In this document: positions 1 through 9,174 of the stretch, piece by piece | Numbering within the stretch: the stretch's first letter is position 1 | Layout of the letters: the number at the start of each line of letters is the position of its first letter | From: Rhodospirillaceae bacterium | GTDB lineage: Bacteria > Pseudomonadota > Alphaproteobacteria > Rhodospirillales > Rhodospirillaceae | DNA: 39,406 bases | Reading direction: 5' to 3' | Assembly (NCBI GenBank): GCA_020852595.1 | Contig: JADZAK010000171.1 | Coordinates: 1 to 39,406 of the forward strand | Notes under the pieces: model-generated | Told to the model about the DNA's origin: nothing | The model's database searches: none | Seen by the model: the letters and a program-made list of their open reading frames with translations, nothing else | Program-made: the position numbers and the translations under genes

Positions 1-92
1 ACGGCTTCTTAAAGGAAGCCCTACCCTGCCCGTCTTAGACCGGGGGTCTTAAAGAAGGGTTACGATTGGAGAGAAGGGGGAATCGCTTCAGC

Positions 93-1379
93 ATGACGAA
101 AAATAGATCGGCGCTTCGGCGCGCGATAACGCCATTCGGCGCCGCGCTTCTGGTGCTGAACGGGATGATCGGCGCGGGCATCTTCGTCCTGCCCGCGACC
201 GTATCGGCGGCCACCGGCGCCTGGGCGCCGTGGCTGTTCCTCGCGGTCGGCCTGTTTTTCATCACCATTGCCCTGTCGTTCGCCGAACTCGCGAGCTACT
301 TTCGCGACTCCGGCGGACCGGTTCTTTACGCCGGCGCCGCGTTTGGGCCGGCGGCCGGCTTCGCGTCGGGGTGGATGCTGTGGCTGGGCCGCGTCACCGC
401 CATCGCCGCGAACATCAATGTCGTCGTGACCTACCTCGGCCCATCGTGGCCGTGGATTTCAAACGGCAGCGGCCGGATCGCCTTCATCGGACTTGTCTGC
501 GCCGCACTCGTGGCGGCCAACATCGCCGGCGTGAAACAAGGCGTGCGCACCGTCGCGATCTTCACGGTGCTGAAGTTGTTGCCGTTGTTCGCATTGGCCG
601 GTCTTGGCCTGTTCGCGGTCGGCCCCGCCGCCATGCCGGGCCCGGCGCCCTCGATCGGCGCCATGGGCGCGGCGGCGCTCTTGTTCATCTACGCCTTCGT
701 CGGCTTCGAGGCGGCGCTGGTGACGGCGGGCGAGACCAAGGACCCGCGCCGCTCCCTGCCGCGCGCCCTCGTCATCACCGTGGCGGGCACCGCCCTGCTC
801 TACTGGCTGCTCACCCTCGTCTACGTGGCCGTGCTGCCGAACGGCGGCGCGGAGGGAAAGACGCTCGCGGATGCCGCCGCCCTGCTCGCCGGCCCGGCCG
901 CCGCGGCGGCGATCACCTTCACCGCCGTCTTTTCCGTCGCGGGCAATGTCGCCTCGGCGATGGTGACCTCGCCGCGCATGACCTACGCGCTAGCGGAGAA
1001 CGAATGGCTGCCGCGCTGGTTCGGCCACGTACATGCGAAATACGCAACGCCGGACAATTCGATCCTTTTATTTGGCCTGGCGGTCTTCGTGTTCGGCGCG
1101 TCCAGCAGCTTTATCTTTCTGGCCGCGGCAAGCTCACTCGCGCGCATCCTCATTTACATCCTGTGTATTCTCGCGTTGCCGAAGCTGCGCAAAATCCTGT
1201 CCAGGGAGGCGCAGGAAGAAGCTTACCGGCCGCCGGGCGGGTTGCTCATTCCCGGCATCGCGCTCATTCTGTGCGTGATCGCCGGCACACAGGCGGCCGC
1301 GGCTACATGGGGCATCGTGGCCGGCATCGTCGCGGTGGGCATGGGACTGTTCTGGATCGCGCGCCGCGCGGCGCGCTAA
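93..1379 (+). CDS. APC-family amino acid permease
   Basis: Predicted inner-membrane transporter of the amino acid-polyamine-organocation superfamily, 428 residues from ATG 93. The N-terminus carries the family's first-helix signature (LNGMIGAGIFVLP, about residues 16-28), followed by roughly twelve hydrophobic segments and a short basic tail. An in-frame TTG at 66 would add nine residues, but the purine-rich stretch at 69-80 lies just upstream of ATG 93 and is better read as its ribosome binding site. The serine hydrolase gene starts 13 bases downstream, so the two are probably co-transcribed. The substrate cannot be told from sequence; amino acid uptake or exchange is known of the family. 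The family call is firm and the substrate unknown. Confidence 0.88.
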   Translation: MTKNRSALRRAITPFGAALLVLNGMIGAGIFVLPATVSAATGAWAPWLFLAVGLFFITIALSFAELASYFRDSGGPVLYAGAAFGPAAGFASGWMLWLGRVTAIAANINVVVTYLGPSWPWISNGSGRIAFIGLVCAALVAANIAGVKQGVRTVAIFTVLKLLPLFALAGLGLFAVGPAAMPGPAPSIGAMGAAALLFIYAFVGFEAALVTAGETKDPRRSLPRALVITVAGTALLYWLLTLVYVAVLPNGGAEGKTLADAAALLAGPAAAAAITFTAVFSVAGNVASAMVTSPRMTYALAENEWLPRWFGHVHAKYATPDNSILLFGLAVFVFGASSSFIFLAAASSLARILIYILCILALPKLRKILSREAQEEAYRPPGGLLIPGIALILCVIAGTQAAAATWGIVAGIVAVGMGLFWIARRAAR

Positions 1380-1392
1380 GGGGGAGAGCGTC

Positions 1393-2565
1393 ATGACAAG
1401 CTTTGCAAAGTTGCTGGGCGTCGCAGCCCTGGTTCTGATGACCACAGGCGCACGGGCCGCGAATTTCGGCGACGCCGATCGGGCGCGCGTGGATGCCGTC
1501 GCGGCCGCCTGGGTGAACGCCGGAAAGACGCCCGGCATGGTGGTCGGCATCGCATCCGACGGAAAGATGCTGCACGCCAAGGCATTCGGGTTTGCCGATC
1601 TCGAGCACAATGTGCCGATGGCGGTGGACAGCATCCTGCGCGTGGGCTCCCTCACCAAGCAGTTCACCTCGGCCGCGCTCATGCAACTCGTGGAGCAGGG
1701 CAAGGTGAAGCTCGATGACCCCATCGCGAAGTTCTATCCGGACTTTCCGCGCGGGACAGAAGTGACCCTCCGCCACCTGCTGACCCATACCTCCGGAATC
1801 TTCAACTACACCTCGCAAGACATGCCGGACGCGCCGAAGTGGCGCCAGGCCTATACCGCCGACGAAATGATCAAGCGCATCGCGGCGAACGAGCCGCCTT
1901 ACGATTTCGCGCCGGGAACGGCGTGGCGCTATTCGAATTCCGGCTACTTCATCGCGGGCGCCATCGTCGAAAAAGTGACCGGCGAGCGCCTGCGCGATTA
2001 CCTGCAAAAGAATGTCATCGGCAAAGCGGGACTTTCCGCCGACACGGCGCTCGATGACGACGAACGCGAAGTGCTGCCGCGCCGCGCGGAAGGATATGAT
2101 GCGGTTCCAGGCAAGCCCGGCGCCTATATCAAAGGCGACTTCATCGCAATGTCGGTACCTGGGGGCGCGGGCGCGCTGCGCGCGACAGCCGCGGACCTCG
2201 CGACCTGGCATCACGCGCTCTCGAGCGGCAAGGTCGTGAGCGCGAAAAGTTATGCCGAGATGATCGCGCCGGGACGCTTGAAGGATGGACGCCTAGCGAG
2301 CGAAGCGGTCTCGCGCCCGGCCGGCGCGCCCCCGCCGCAGCCGCGCAAGGATCCGGCGCCCAACTACGGGCTTGGCCTCTATAGCGGTGTCATGGCGGGT
2401 CACAAAATGGTCAACCACACCGGCAGCATCCAAGGCTTCAATTCCTCACTGAGCACTTTTCCGGACGATCATTTGACCGTCGTCGTTCTGACCAACACGT
2501 CCAACGGCGCTTCGGTCGCGCGCGACATCGCCCTCGCGGCGCTCAATGTAAATGAGGGGCGGTAA
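1393..2565 (+). CDS. Secreted serine hydrolase, class C beta-lactamase / DD-peptidase fold
   Basis: This 390-residue protein has a clear signal peptide (cleavage near residue 22, GARA-ANF). The three active-site motifs of the class C beta-lactamase / penicillin-binding protein fold are present: S86-L-T-K89 with the nucleophile serine, Y180-S-N182, and H342-T-G344 in place of the KTG box. HTG is typical of the broad esterase / peptidase group rather than of true AmpC enzymes, so a peptidase, esterase or D-aminopeptidase-like activity in the periplasm is as likely as beta-lactam hydrolysis. It follows the permease by 13 bases. That pairing could suggest release and then uptake of a peptide or amino acid, but this is inference. 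Resistance should not be assumed. Confidence 0.87.
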   Translation: MTSFAKLLGVAALVLMTTGARAANFGDADRARVDAVAAAWVNAGKTPGMVVGIASDGKMLHAKAFGFADLEHNVPMAVDSILRVGSLTKQFTSAALMQLVEQGKVKLDDPIAKFYPDFPRGTEVTLRHLLTHTSGIFNYTSQDMPDAPKWRQAYTADEMIKRIAANEPPYDFAPGTAWRYSNSGYFIAGAIVEKVTGERLRDYLQKNVIGKAGLSADTALDDDEREVLPRRAEGYDAVPGKPGAYIKGDFIAMSVPGGAGALRATAADLATWHHALSSGKVVSAKSYAEMIAPGRLKDGRLASEAVSRPAGAPPPQPRKDPAPNYGLGLYSGVMAGHKMVNHTGSIQGFNSSLSTFPDDHLTVVVLTNTSNGASVARDIALAALNVNEGR

Positions 2566-2572
2566 AATCGAG

Positions 2573-3130
2573 CTACGCAGGATCCAGCTCGGTATCCCAG
2601 TAGAGATAGTCCCGCCAGCTTTCATGCAGATAGTTGGGCGGGAAGCTGCGGCCGATCTCCTGCAGTTCGTGCGAGTTGGGCCGGTACGGTTTGTACGACG
2701 GGAACATGCCCGCCTCTTGCGGCAGGCGATTGCCCTTGATGAGGTTGCAGCCCGAGCACGCCGTCACGACGTTCTGCCAGGTGGTGCGGCCGCCCTTCGA
2801 GCGCGGAATGATGTGATCGAAGGTGAGATCGTTGGTCGGATGCGGCGTCGCGCAGTACTGACATTTGAAGTGATCGCGCAGGAACACGTTGAACCGCGTG
2901 AAGGCGGGCGAACGTTCCATCGGCGCGTATTTTTTGAGCGAGATGACGCTGGGCAGCTTCATTTCCCAGGTCGGCGAGCGGACCAGGCGGTCATATTCCT
3001 GGACGACCTGCACGCGGCCCAGGAAGACCGCCTTGATGGTCTCCTGCCAGGACCATAGCGACAGAGGGAAGTAACTGAGAGGCCGGAAGTCGGCGTTCAG
3101 AACCAACGCTGGACAGGTTTCAAGCGACAC
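2573..3130 (-). CDS. HNH endonuclease domain protein
   Basis: A 185-residue protein of the HNH nuclease superfamily. Two zinc pairs, C90-x2-C93 and C125-x2-C128, bracket the D105-H106 catalytic pair and N120, the layout of a zinc-stabilised HNH fold. The N-terminal ninety residues are the conserved extension of the stand-alone HNH proteins common in Alphaproteobacteria. The start is GTG: an in-frame TGA lies immediately before it and no ATG occurs until residue 57, inside the conserved region. It converges on the serine hydrolase gene (7-base gap) and diverges from gluQRS. No toxin, phage or restriction partner is nearby, so a housekeeping or DNA-repair role is more likely than defence, but the role is not known. 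Confidence 0.85.
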   Translation of the reverse strand: MSLETCPALVLNADFRPLSYFPLSLWSWQETIKAVFLGRVQVVQEYDRLVRSPTWEMKLPSVISLKKYAPMERSPAFTRFNVFLRDHFKCQYCATPHPTNDLTFDHIIPRSKGGRTTWQNVVTACSGCNLIKGNRLPQEAGMFPSYKPYRPNSHELQEIGRSFPPNYLHESWRDYLYWDTELDPA

Positions 3131-3167
3131 TCAAAGCACCACTGATATCCCAAACCCTAGCTGCCCA

Positions 3168-3195
3168 AGTGTAGCAGGGCGCGGGGTAAATACAA
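3168..3195 (-). promoter_or_regulatory. Candidate promoter for the HNH gene
   Basis: Read on the minus strand, TTGTAT (3190-3195) and TACACT (3168-3173) are separated by 16 bases, a fair match to a sigma-70 promoter. The start of transcription would fall about 30 bases upstream of the GTG start. This is prediction from sequence only. Confidence 0.3.
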
Positions 3196-3258
3196 AATAT
3201 GGTATGAGGGCGAGAAAGGGCTGTTTCGCCCGTGCTTTAGACGCGACGCAAAAATTTC

Positions 3259-4092
3259 ATGGCCGCCGAAACCACCCGCTTCGCCCCAAGTCCCACCGGG
3301 TTTTTGCACGCCGGTCACGCCTTTTCGGCGCGCTTTGCCGCCGAAAAGGCCGGGGTGGGTGGCCGGTTCCTGCTGCGGATCGAAGACATCGACCGCACCC
3401 GGTGCCGGCCGGAGTTCGAAACCGCGATTTTCACCGACCTCGCCTGGCTGGGCCTGTCCTGGGAAACCCCCGTGCGCCGGCAGTCGGAGCATTTCGACAC
3501 ATATAAAAGCGCGCTCGCGGACCTGGAACGGCGCGGCCTGCTTTATCCCTGTTTCTGCACGCGCGCCGACATTCAGCGCGAGATCGCGGGCGCCGCGAGC
3601 GCGCCGCATCTGCATATGGGACCCGAAGGCCCGGTGTATCCGGGAACCTGCCGCCATCTTTCAAAGGCGGAGCAACAGCGCCGCAAGGATGAAGGCACGC
3701 CCTATGCGCTGAGGTTACGCATGGACGAGGCCGCGAACGGCGCGGGCCCGCTGACGTGGCGCGACCAAACGCGCGGCGAACAAAAAGCGACGCCGGAAAT
3801 TTTCGGCGATGTCGTGCTTGGCCGCAAAGACACGCCGGCCAGCTACCATCTCGCCGTCACCCTGGACGACGCGGTGCAAGGGATCACGCTGGTCACGCGC
3901 GGCGAAGATCTGTTCGCGGCCACGCATGTGCACCGGCTGCTGCAGGCGCTGTTCGCGCTGCCAGTTCCCGCCTACGCGCATCACCGTTTACGGGTGGATC
4001 GCGAGGGCAAGAAGTTCTCGAAGCGCGACAACGCCGCGACCATCCAGGCTTTGCGCGAAAAAGGCGTGGATCCGCGCCGCGTCGGCGTTTAA
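3259..4092 (+). CDS. gluQRS: Glutamyl-Q tRNA(Asp) synthetase
   Basis: A truncated class I glutamyl-tRNA synthetase paralogue, 277 residues, that attaches glutamate to queuosine in tRNA(Asp) without an anticodon-binding domain. The ATP-binding HIGH box appears as H17-A-G-H20 after the FAPSPTG opening, and the KMSKS-like loop as K252-F-S-K-R256. The GluQRS zinc site is visible as C98-x-C100, Y127 and C131. Length and the lack of a C-terminal helical domain separate it from GltX. The gene diverges from the HNH gene. Its stop overlaps the stop of the converging phosphatase gene by four bases (4089-4092), so any shared terminator must lie inside coding sequence. Confidence 0.93.
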   Translation: MAAETTRFAPSPTGFLHAGHAFSARFAAEKAGVGGRFLLRIEDIDRTRCRPEFETAIFTDLAWLGLSWETPVRRQSEHFDTYKSALADLERRGLLYPCFCTRADIQREIAGAASAPHLHMGPEGPVYPGTCRHLSKAEQQRRKDEGTPYALRLRMDEAANGAGPLTWRDQTRGEQKATPEIFGDVVLGRKDTPASYHLAVTLDDAVQGITLVTRGEDLFAATHVHRLLQALFALPVPAYAHHRLRVDREGKKFSKRDNAATIQALREKGVDPRRVGV

Positions 4093-5756
4093 GGGCCCGC
4101 GCATCCAAACAGGCAACGTCCGTCGATCTCACCGGCCGGGATCTTGAGGCCGACCATGGCCGCCAACGTCGGCAGGATGTCGGCGGTCTCGACGGCCAGC
4201 GGCTGTTCGAAGCGGGCCATGCCCTTGCGCCAGAAAACGATGGGCACGCGCCGGTCGTAGTCCCAGGCCGTTCCGTGCATCGTGGTGTAGGGCTTGGCCG
4301 ATTGCAGCGCCGGCATCACGCGCGGCTTCAGGATGATCACAAAATCGCCGGACCGCTGCGGATCGTAGGACGCTTTCGCGCGTTCGAGCAGCGACCATTC
4401 ATCGGGCGGCGTCTTGGGCGCGGGCGCCGCCATGATCTCGGCGTGCGTGAACACCGCCTGTACGTGCTCCTTATCCTTGTAGATCGCGACGGCGCGTTTC
4501 AGCACCGCGTCGCGCTGGGCATCGGTCAGCTTTGGATCGATCCAGAAATCGCCGAGGCCCAAGGCATCGCCGTAGAGCACCGGGCCGCTCAACTTCAATT
4601 CATCGGCCAGCGTTTTGCCGATCTTGGCCGCGGCAAGGCTGCCGTCGATGCGCGTGTCGCCGGGGATGCCGTGATCCTTGCTACGTTCCGGAATGTCGCG
4701 GCCACCGTGATCGGCCGTGAGCACCACGGCGTAGTCCACACCGGTGGCGTCGAGCCCGTCGAAGAACTTGCCGAGCGCCTGGTCGATGGTGAGCAGATGA
4801 ATGCACATCTCGGTCCCGGCGGTGCCGTAGTAGTGGCCCACATAATCGGTGGCCGACATTCCCACGGCGAGCACATCGGTGGCTTTGCCCTGCCCCAGCT
4901 TCATCTCCTTGGCGAGCGCCAGGGCCGTATCAAGCACGGTCATGTCGGCGTCGGGGCTCGCGGGATAGGCGCTCGTATCGCCGGCGGCGCGCGCGAAGCG
5001 GCCACGGCCGACCGTCAGCGCGGGCGAGATCACGACATCCTTATCGTAAGCCTTGCAGACCTCGGGCAAGTCCGAGGCGGGCCGCGCGGCGTCAAGCCGG
5101 GCCTTCACCGCTTTATTCGCGGCGACGACAGCGGGCGGCATCTTGCGCCCGGTGTAGCTTTGAAACGCGGCGGTCCGCCACCACCAGGTCTCGTCGGCTT
5201 TGTGACCGGCCATGGTCGCCGCGGCGCGGTCCTTGCCCGCCACCGCGACCACGCGCGTCGCCGGCGTCACGGCCTTTAGCCGGTCGCCGAGGGTCGGGAC
5301 CTTCATGTGAACGAGCGAGATCGTGGTCTTGGACGAGGTGGATCCTGCGACGGTTTCATCCTCGACGCAGTAAATCGTTTTATCTTCGCGCTTGGCGCGC
5401 GGATCGCTCCAGCTGTTGGCGATGATCCCGGTGCGCGCCGGGTGCGAACCGGTGAGAATCGTCGAATGGCCCGGGCAGGTCTCGGTCATGGCGTGACCTT
5501 GGTAGCCGGAGGGGAAAACCCCGCCATTCAAAAGCCGTGCGAAACCGCCCGTGAAACGCCCACGGTATTCGGCGAAGAGGTCGGCCGAGAACTGGTCGAC
5601 CGAGATGGCTACAAATAGCTTCGGCGGCATCTCCGCCGGCTTTAGATTTTGCGGCCCTTCGGCCGGCTTTAAGTTTTGCGGCCCTTCGGCCGCGACGGTT
5701 TTGCCGGCCGCCAGCGTTACAGCACAAAAACCGGCCAAAAAAGCCTTACGCATCAA
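4089..5756 (-). CDS. PafA-type secreted alkaline phosphatase
   Basis: A 555-residue exported phosphatase of the alkaline phosphatase superfamily, close to the PafA group. The start MMRKAFLAGF is followed by a signal peptide cut near residue 23. Residues match the known PafA active site in order and spacing: D54; nucleophile T93 in a TETCPGHS context; N114; K175 and R177; D304 and H308; D349-H350; and H494. That implies two zinc ions and phosphate monoester hydrolysis outside the cytoplasm, typically a phosphate-scavenging role. Right after the signal peptide the nonapeptide EGPQNLKPA occurs twice in tandem. I see no pho box in the 188-base divergent region shared with the autotransporter. The family call is strong; the natural substrate is unknown. 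Confidence 0.9.
   Translation of the reverse strand: MMRKAFLAGFCAVTLAAGKTVAAEGPQNLKPAEGPQNLKPAEMPPKLFVAISVDQFSADLFAEYRGRFTGGFARLLNGGVFPSGYQGHAMTETCPGHSTILTGSHPARTGIIANSWSDPRAKREDKTIYCVEDETVAGSTSSKTTISLVHMKVPTLGDRLKAVTPATRVVAVAGKDRAAATMAGHKADETWWWRTAAFQSYTGRKMPPAVVAANKAVKARLDAARPASDLPEVCKAYDKDVVISPALTVGRGRFARAAGDTSAYPASPDADMTVLDTALALAKEMKLGQGKATDVLAVGMSATDYVGHYYGTAGTEMCIHLLTIDQALGKFFDGLDATGVDYAVVLTADHGGRDIPERSKDHGIPGDTRIDGSLAAAKIGKTLADELKLSGPVLYGDALGLGDFWIDPKLTDAQRDAVLKRAVAIYKDKEHVQAVFTHAEIMAAPAPKTPPDEWSLLERAKASYDPQRSGDFVIILKPRVMPALQSAKPYTTMHGTAWDYDRRVPIVFWRKGMARFEQPLAVETADILPTLAAMVGLKIPAGEIDGRCLFGCAGP
5635..5688. repeat. Two-copy 27-bp tandem repeat inside the phosphatase gene
   Basis: The units at 5635-5661 and 5662-5688 match at 25 of 27 positions and are in frame. 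They encode EGPQNLKPA twice directly after the predicted signal peptide, in the flexible linker before the catalytic domain. This looks like a recent in-frame duplication. Confidence 0.9.
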
Positions 5757-5907
5757 CTTATCCCTCGCCGCCCAGGTTCAAATCTCAGCCATTGTAGCTC
5801 GGGAAAAATGACAGTTGCGATGTCGTGTGGCACATATCCGCCTGATTCGGGGGCCGGGCGCCGTCCGGCGATGCGCCGGGGGTCCCTGCCTTAGTCATGC
5901 CACAATA

Positions 5908-5924
5908 ATGGGTATTTTACCCAT
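5908..5924. promoter_or_regulatory. Perfect palindrome upstream of the autotransporter
   Basis: ATGGGTA and TACCCAT flank a TTT spacer, giving a perfect 7-bp inverted repeat 20 bases upstream of the autotransporter start codon and just before its purine-rich ribosome binding site (5930-5939). A position around the expected promoter or leader suggests an operator, but an RNA hairpin in the leader is equally possible. Confidence 0.45.
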
Positions 5925-5944
5925 GAAGCGAAAAGGGGGCTGTT

Positions 5945-8900
5945 TTGTCCGTTAAGAAGCGTTTCCGACTGGGTGTCTCGTACGTCTCGTTGGCTGTGGC
6001 TGGCTCGCTCGCCTCCACCGCCGTCCAGGCCGGCGATGCGGTGATCTCAACGGCACGGACCAGCCCCGCGGCGACGTCCAGGGCTGACGGCTCGGCCCCC
6101 GGGAACCTCACCCTTGCCCCCGAAGGCAGCATCAAGGTCGGCTCTGGACCCGCCGTTACAATCGACAGCAGCAACAGCTTCACCAATAACGGCACCGTCG
6201 AAGTCACCGCCGAGAACCGCGCGCTGGGCGTGCTGGTGAATACGAACGGCGGCATCACCGGCAGCCTCGCCGACAACGGCGTCATCAATCTTCCCGGCCC
6301 GGCGCAATCGAGCAGCCTGTGGCCCGAGTATGTGATGGGCACGGGCATCGAAGTCAGCGGCACGGGCGCCTTCAACGGCTCGATCACGCGCGGCGCGAAC
6401 AGCGCGCTGACCGTCGGCGGCAACGGCTCGACCGGCATCGCCATCCTTTCGACGATGAACGGCTCGCTGCTCAACGACGGCGCCATCAAGCTTACGCGCC
6501 AGGACACGTACGGAATCAGAGCGACCGGCGCGATCTCGGGCACCATCAATAACGGCGGACGCATCGACGTCACCGGCCAGGATGCCGTCGGCATTTACAC
6601 CGGCGGCGGCGTGGGCGGCTCGCTCATCCATCGCGGCGCCATCGGCACCGGCGCCGTCGCAACGACCCAAGGCGATACCGCCGTTCCCGCGGTGCGCGGC
6701 GGCCGCGCGATCTGGGTCGCGGGCAACGTCAACGGCATCTACCTTGAAGGCAACGGCGTCCGGAAAGAACTGGAGCCGGCGACCGTGTTCGCCGACGGCA
6801 CGCCGGCCGATTCGGAAATCAGCGTGCGCGGCGCGGGCGAAGGCCTGTTCGTCGGACAGGGCGGCCCCTCGGGCAACCAGAACATCACCGTCGGCCGCCT
6901 GGCCGGCAATGCGACCGGCGCAAGCATCATCGCGCGCGGCAACATCGCGGTGGAAACCGCGACCAAGGCCACCGCGCCGGTGCGCGCGGTGAACATCACC
7001 GGCACGCAGGCCGGCAACACGACCTACCGCACGACTCTCGACGGCGGCTTCCGCAACGAAGGCGACATCACGTCCAACAGCCGCGACTTCACCGGCCAGG
7101 GCATCCGGATCGGCAACGACGCCAGCGTGCCGACGCTGTTCAACAGCGGCCTCATCCTGGGCCGCGGCGTGGATTCGGGCGAGAACGCCGACAGCGGCAC
7201 GTCCGGCTCCGGCGGCGGCGATGCGTACGGCATCATCATCGAAGAGGGCGGACGCCTGCCGGAGATCGTCAACACCGGCAAGATTCAGGGCGACTCGCAC
7301 GGCGTGGTCTACAGCGGTTACGGCATCATCGATTACTCGGGCACGCTCACCTCGCTGCAGAACGACGGCCAGATCATTGCCAGCCGTAAAGGCACCGGCG
7401 CGGCCCTCGCGCTGGACGTCAGCCGCAACACTTCTGGCGTGACGGTGCGCAACAGCGGCTCGTTCGCGGGCACCCTGCTGTTCGGTTCGGGCGTCGATAC
7501 CTTGAACAGCACGGGCGGCATCCTGCTCGGCAACGTGAGCATGGGCGCGGGCAACGATAACGTTTCTCTCGCGAACACCACCCTCACCGGCAATCTCGAC
7601 CTCGGCGACGGCGCGCATACCGTGACTCTGACCAACAGCACGCTGGAAGGCGGACTGCTGCTCGGCGCGGGCACGGCGAACCTCGAGGTGAACGGCAGCA
7701 CCCTCACCATCCCGACGACCTCCGGCGTGGCGATCACGAACGGGCGCATCGCGGGCGGCTCGACCATCAACTTCACCATCGACGCGCTCAATGAAACCGT
7801 CGGCGGCATCAAGGCCGCGGGCAACCTCATCGTCGACAGCGGCACGACCCTGAAGACCACCGTCACCGGCGCGGTTGTCGATCAGTTCACCGTCAATCTC
7901 ATGGAAGCCCAGTCGCTGACCTTGGGCGCGGATCTGGCCGGCCTGCAGCCGGGCTCGACCGTCATGTACAAGCGCGAGATCCGCCTCGGGGATACGAACC
8001 GGAACATCCTGCAATACCGGATCACCCGGAAAACGGCGACGGAGCTTGGACTCTCCCCCCTCCTCGGGTCCGTCTACGACAGTTCCGTCGCCGGACTGGG
8101 CCAGGATACGGACTTCGCCGGCGTCATGGCCGCCTACACGGATCAGGCCAAGTTCGAGGCCGCGCTGGCCGAGATGGTGCCGGACACCAGCGACGCCGCG
8201 CGCCGCGTCGCGCTGACCTCGCGCCGTCTGTCGCAAGGCGCGATCCAGCGCCGCATGGGCGGCTTCCTGACCAACAAGACCGATCCCCTGGGCCGCTTCC
8301 GTTCGGGCTTCTGGCTGCAGAACGTGACGAGCTTCGGTTCGGGCGACGCGCAAGGCGCCTCGCCCGGTTACGATGTGTTCTCGCTCGGCTTCGCGGCCGG
8401 CGTCGACGCCATCATGGGCGATGAGACGATCGTCGGCATGAGCATCAGCCAGACCTTCGGAAACGCGGAAGAGAAAAACCGCGGGACCGAGGCCGTGAAG
8501 CTGTCCACCACCAGCCTCGACTTCTACGGCCGCAGCAACTTCGATTTCGCCTACGTCCAGGGCACGCTGGGCTACAGCTTCAACAGCTACAGCGACGGCC
8601 GCACCGTGGCCTTCGATACCATCGAGCGCCAGACCAACGGCAAGTCGCCGGGCTATCAGTGGGGCGGGGTCGTGGACCTCGGCACCGCCACGAACGTCGG
8701 CAGCACCGTGCTGACGGCCTACCTGCGCGGCGCATACCACAACATCTTCCGCCACTCGTATGAAGAGAACGGCGGCGGACCGGCCGTGGACCTGCGCTAC
8801 GACAGCCGTTCGTTCACCTCGATTCGCGGCGGCGCCGGCGCCACCGCCGAGCACCGTATCCAGTTCAACACGGCGAACACGTTGGCCCTTCAGGCGCGCG

Positions 8901-9151
8901 TCGACTACGCGCACGAGTTCGACCGCGATCCCACGCTGGTGCGCGCGCGCTTCGTGGCGGGCGACATCCTGTCGGGCAACGGCACGCCGTTCGTGCTGCA
9001 GGGCGCGACGCCCGCCTCCAACATCATGAGCGGCGGCGTGGGCGCAACCTGGGAACGCCGCCTGTCGACGTTGTCGCTGGACTATGATGCGGAAAAGGCC
9101 GGCGACTATCTCGGCCACACGATCTCGCTGACGTATCGTCAGCGGTTCTAA
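5945..9151 (+). CDS. Autotransporter (type Va), beta-helix passenger with outer-membrane barrel
   Basis: A 1068-residue surface protein. Residues 1-29 form a signal peptide (cut after STAVQA). About residues 30-780 are a Gly/Asn/Thr-rich passenger full of short 'NGG', 'NDG' and 'TGSL' turns, as expected of a right-handed beta-helix. About 785-1068 form an autotransporter beta-barrel ending in alternating residues and a terminal Phe (ISLTYRQRF), the BAM recognition pattern. The start is TTG at 5945, preceded by AAAAGGGGG at a good distance; no ATG serves this frame upstream. The passenger shows no catalytic motif I can recognise, so adhesion or surface structure is the default guess. A strong terminator follows the stop, and the gene is probably transcribed alone. 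Confidence 0.92.
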   Translation: MSVKKRFRLGVSYVSLAVAGSLASTAVQAGDAVISTARTSPAATSRADGSAPGNLTLAPEGSIKVGSGPAVTIDSSNSFTNNGTVEVTAENRALGVLVNTNGGITGSLADNGVINLPGPAQSSSLWPEYVMGTGIEVSGTGAFNGSITRGANSALTVGGNGSTGIAILSTMNGSLLNDGAIKLTRQDTYGIRATGAISGTINNGGRIDVTGQDAVGIYTGGGVGGSLIHRGAIGTGAVATTQGDTAVPAVRGGRAIWVAGNVNGIYLEGNGVRKELEPATVFADGTPADSEISVRGAGEGLFVGQGGPSGNQNITVGRLAGNATGASIIARGNIAVETATKATAPVRAVNITGTQAGNTTYRTTLDGGFRNEGDITSNSRDFTGQGIRIGNDASVPTLFNSGLILGRGVDSGENADSGTSGSGGGDAYGIIIEEGGRLPEIVNTGKIQGDSHGVVYSGYGIIDYSGTLTSLQNDGQIIASRKGTGAALALDVSRNTSGVTVRNSGSFAGTLLFGSGVDTLNSTGGILLGNVSMGAGNDNVSLANTTLTGNLDLGDGAHTVTLTNSTLEGGLLLGAGTANLEVNGSTLTIPTTSGVAITNGRIAGGSTINFTIDALNETVGGIKAAGNLIVDSGTTLKTTVTGAVVDQFTVNLMEAQSLTLGADLAGLQPGSTVMYKREIRLGDTNRNILQYRITRKTATELGLSPLLGSVYDSSVAGLGQDTDFAGVMAAYTDQAKFEAALAEMVPDTSDAARRVALTSRRLSQGAIQRRMGGFLTNKTDPLGRFRSGFWLQNVTSFGSGDAQGASPGYDVFSLGFAAGVDAIMGDETIVGMSISQTFGNAEEKNRGTEAVKLSTTSLDFYGRSNFDFAYVQGTLGYSFNSYSDGRTVAFDTIERQTNGKSPGYQWGGVVDLGTATNVGSTVLTAYLRGAYHNIFRHSYEENGGGPAVDLRYDSRSFTSIRGGAGATAEHRIQFNTANTLALQARVDYAHEFDRDPTLVRARFVAGDILSGNGTPFVLQGATPASNIMSGGVGATWERRLSTLSLDYDAEKAGDYLGHTISLTYRQRF

Positions 9152-9174
9152 ACACCGCCGTTAACGATCACGAA

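Noticed and set aside
1-60. Two TCTTAAAG(G)AAG-like repeats and a 6-bp hairpin at the window start
   Set aside because: Too short and cut off by the window edge; no T run to call a terminator.
2573-3130. The HNH protein as a defence or toxin gene
   Set aside because: No partner genes; single-gene unit beside gluQRS and of a type common in core genomes.
3756-5279. A 507-residue frame opposite the phosphatase
   Set aside because: It runs through gluQRS in another frame and antisense to the phosphatase, which has a full active site.
5923-5955. A ten-codon leader peptide before the autotransporter
   Set aside because: It overlaps the palindrome and the TTG start and could attenuate, but it has no ribosome site and no sign of selection.
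6047-9118. A 1023-residue frame antisense to the autotransporter
   Set aside because: It is the mirror of a GC-rich gene: Arg/Ala/His/Val-rich composition, no motifs, no ribosome site. The plus-strand protein has a signal peptide and barrel.
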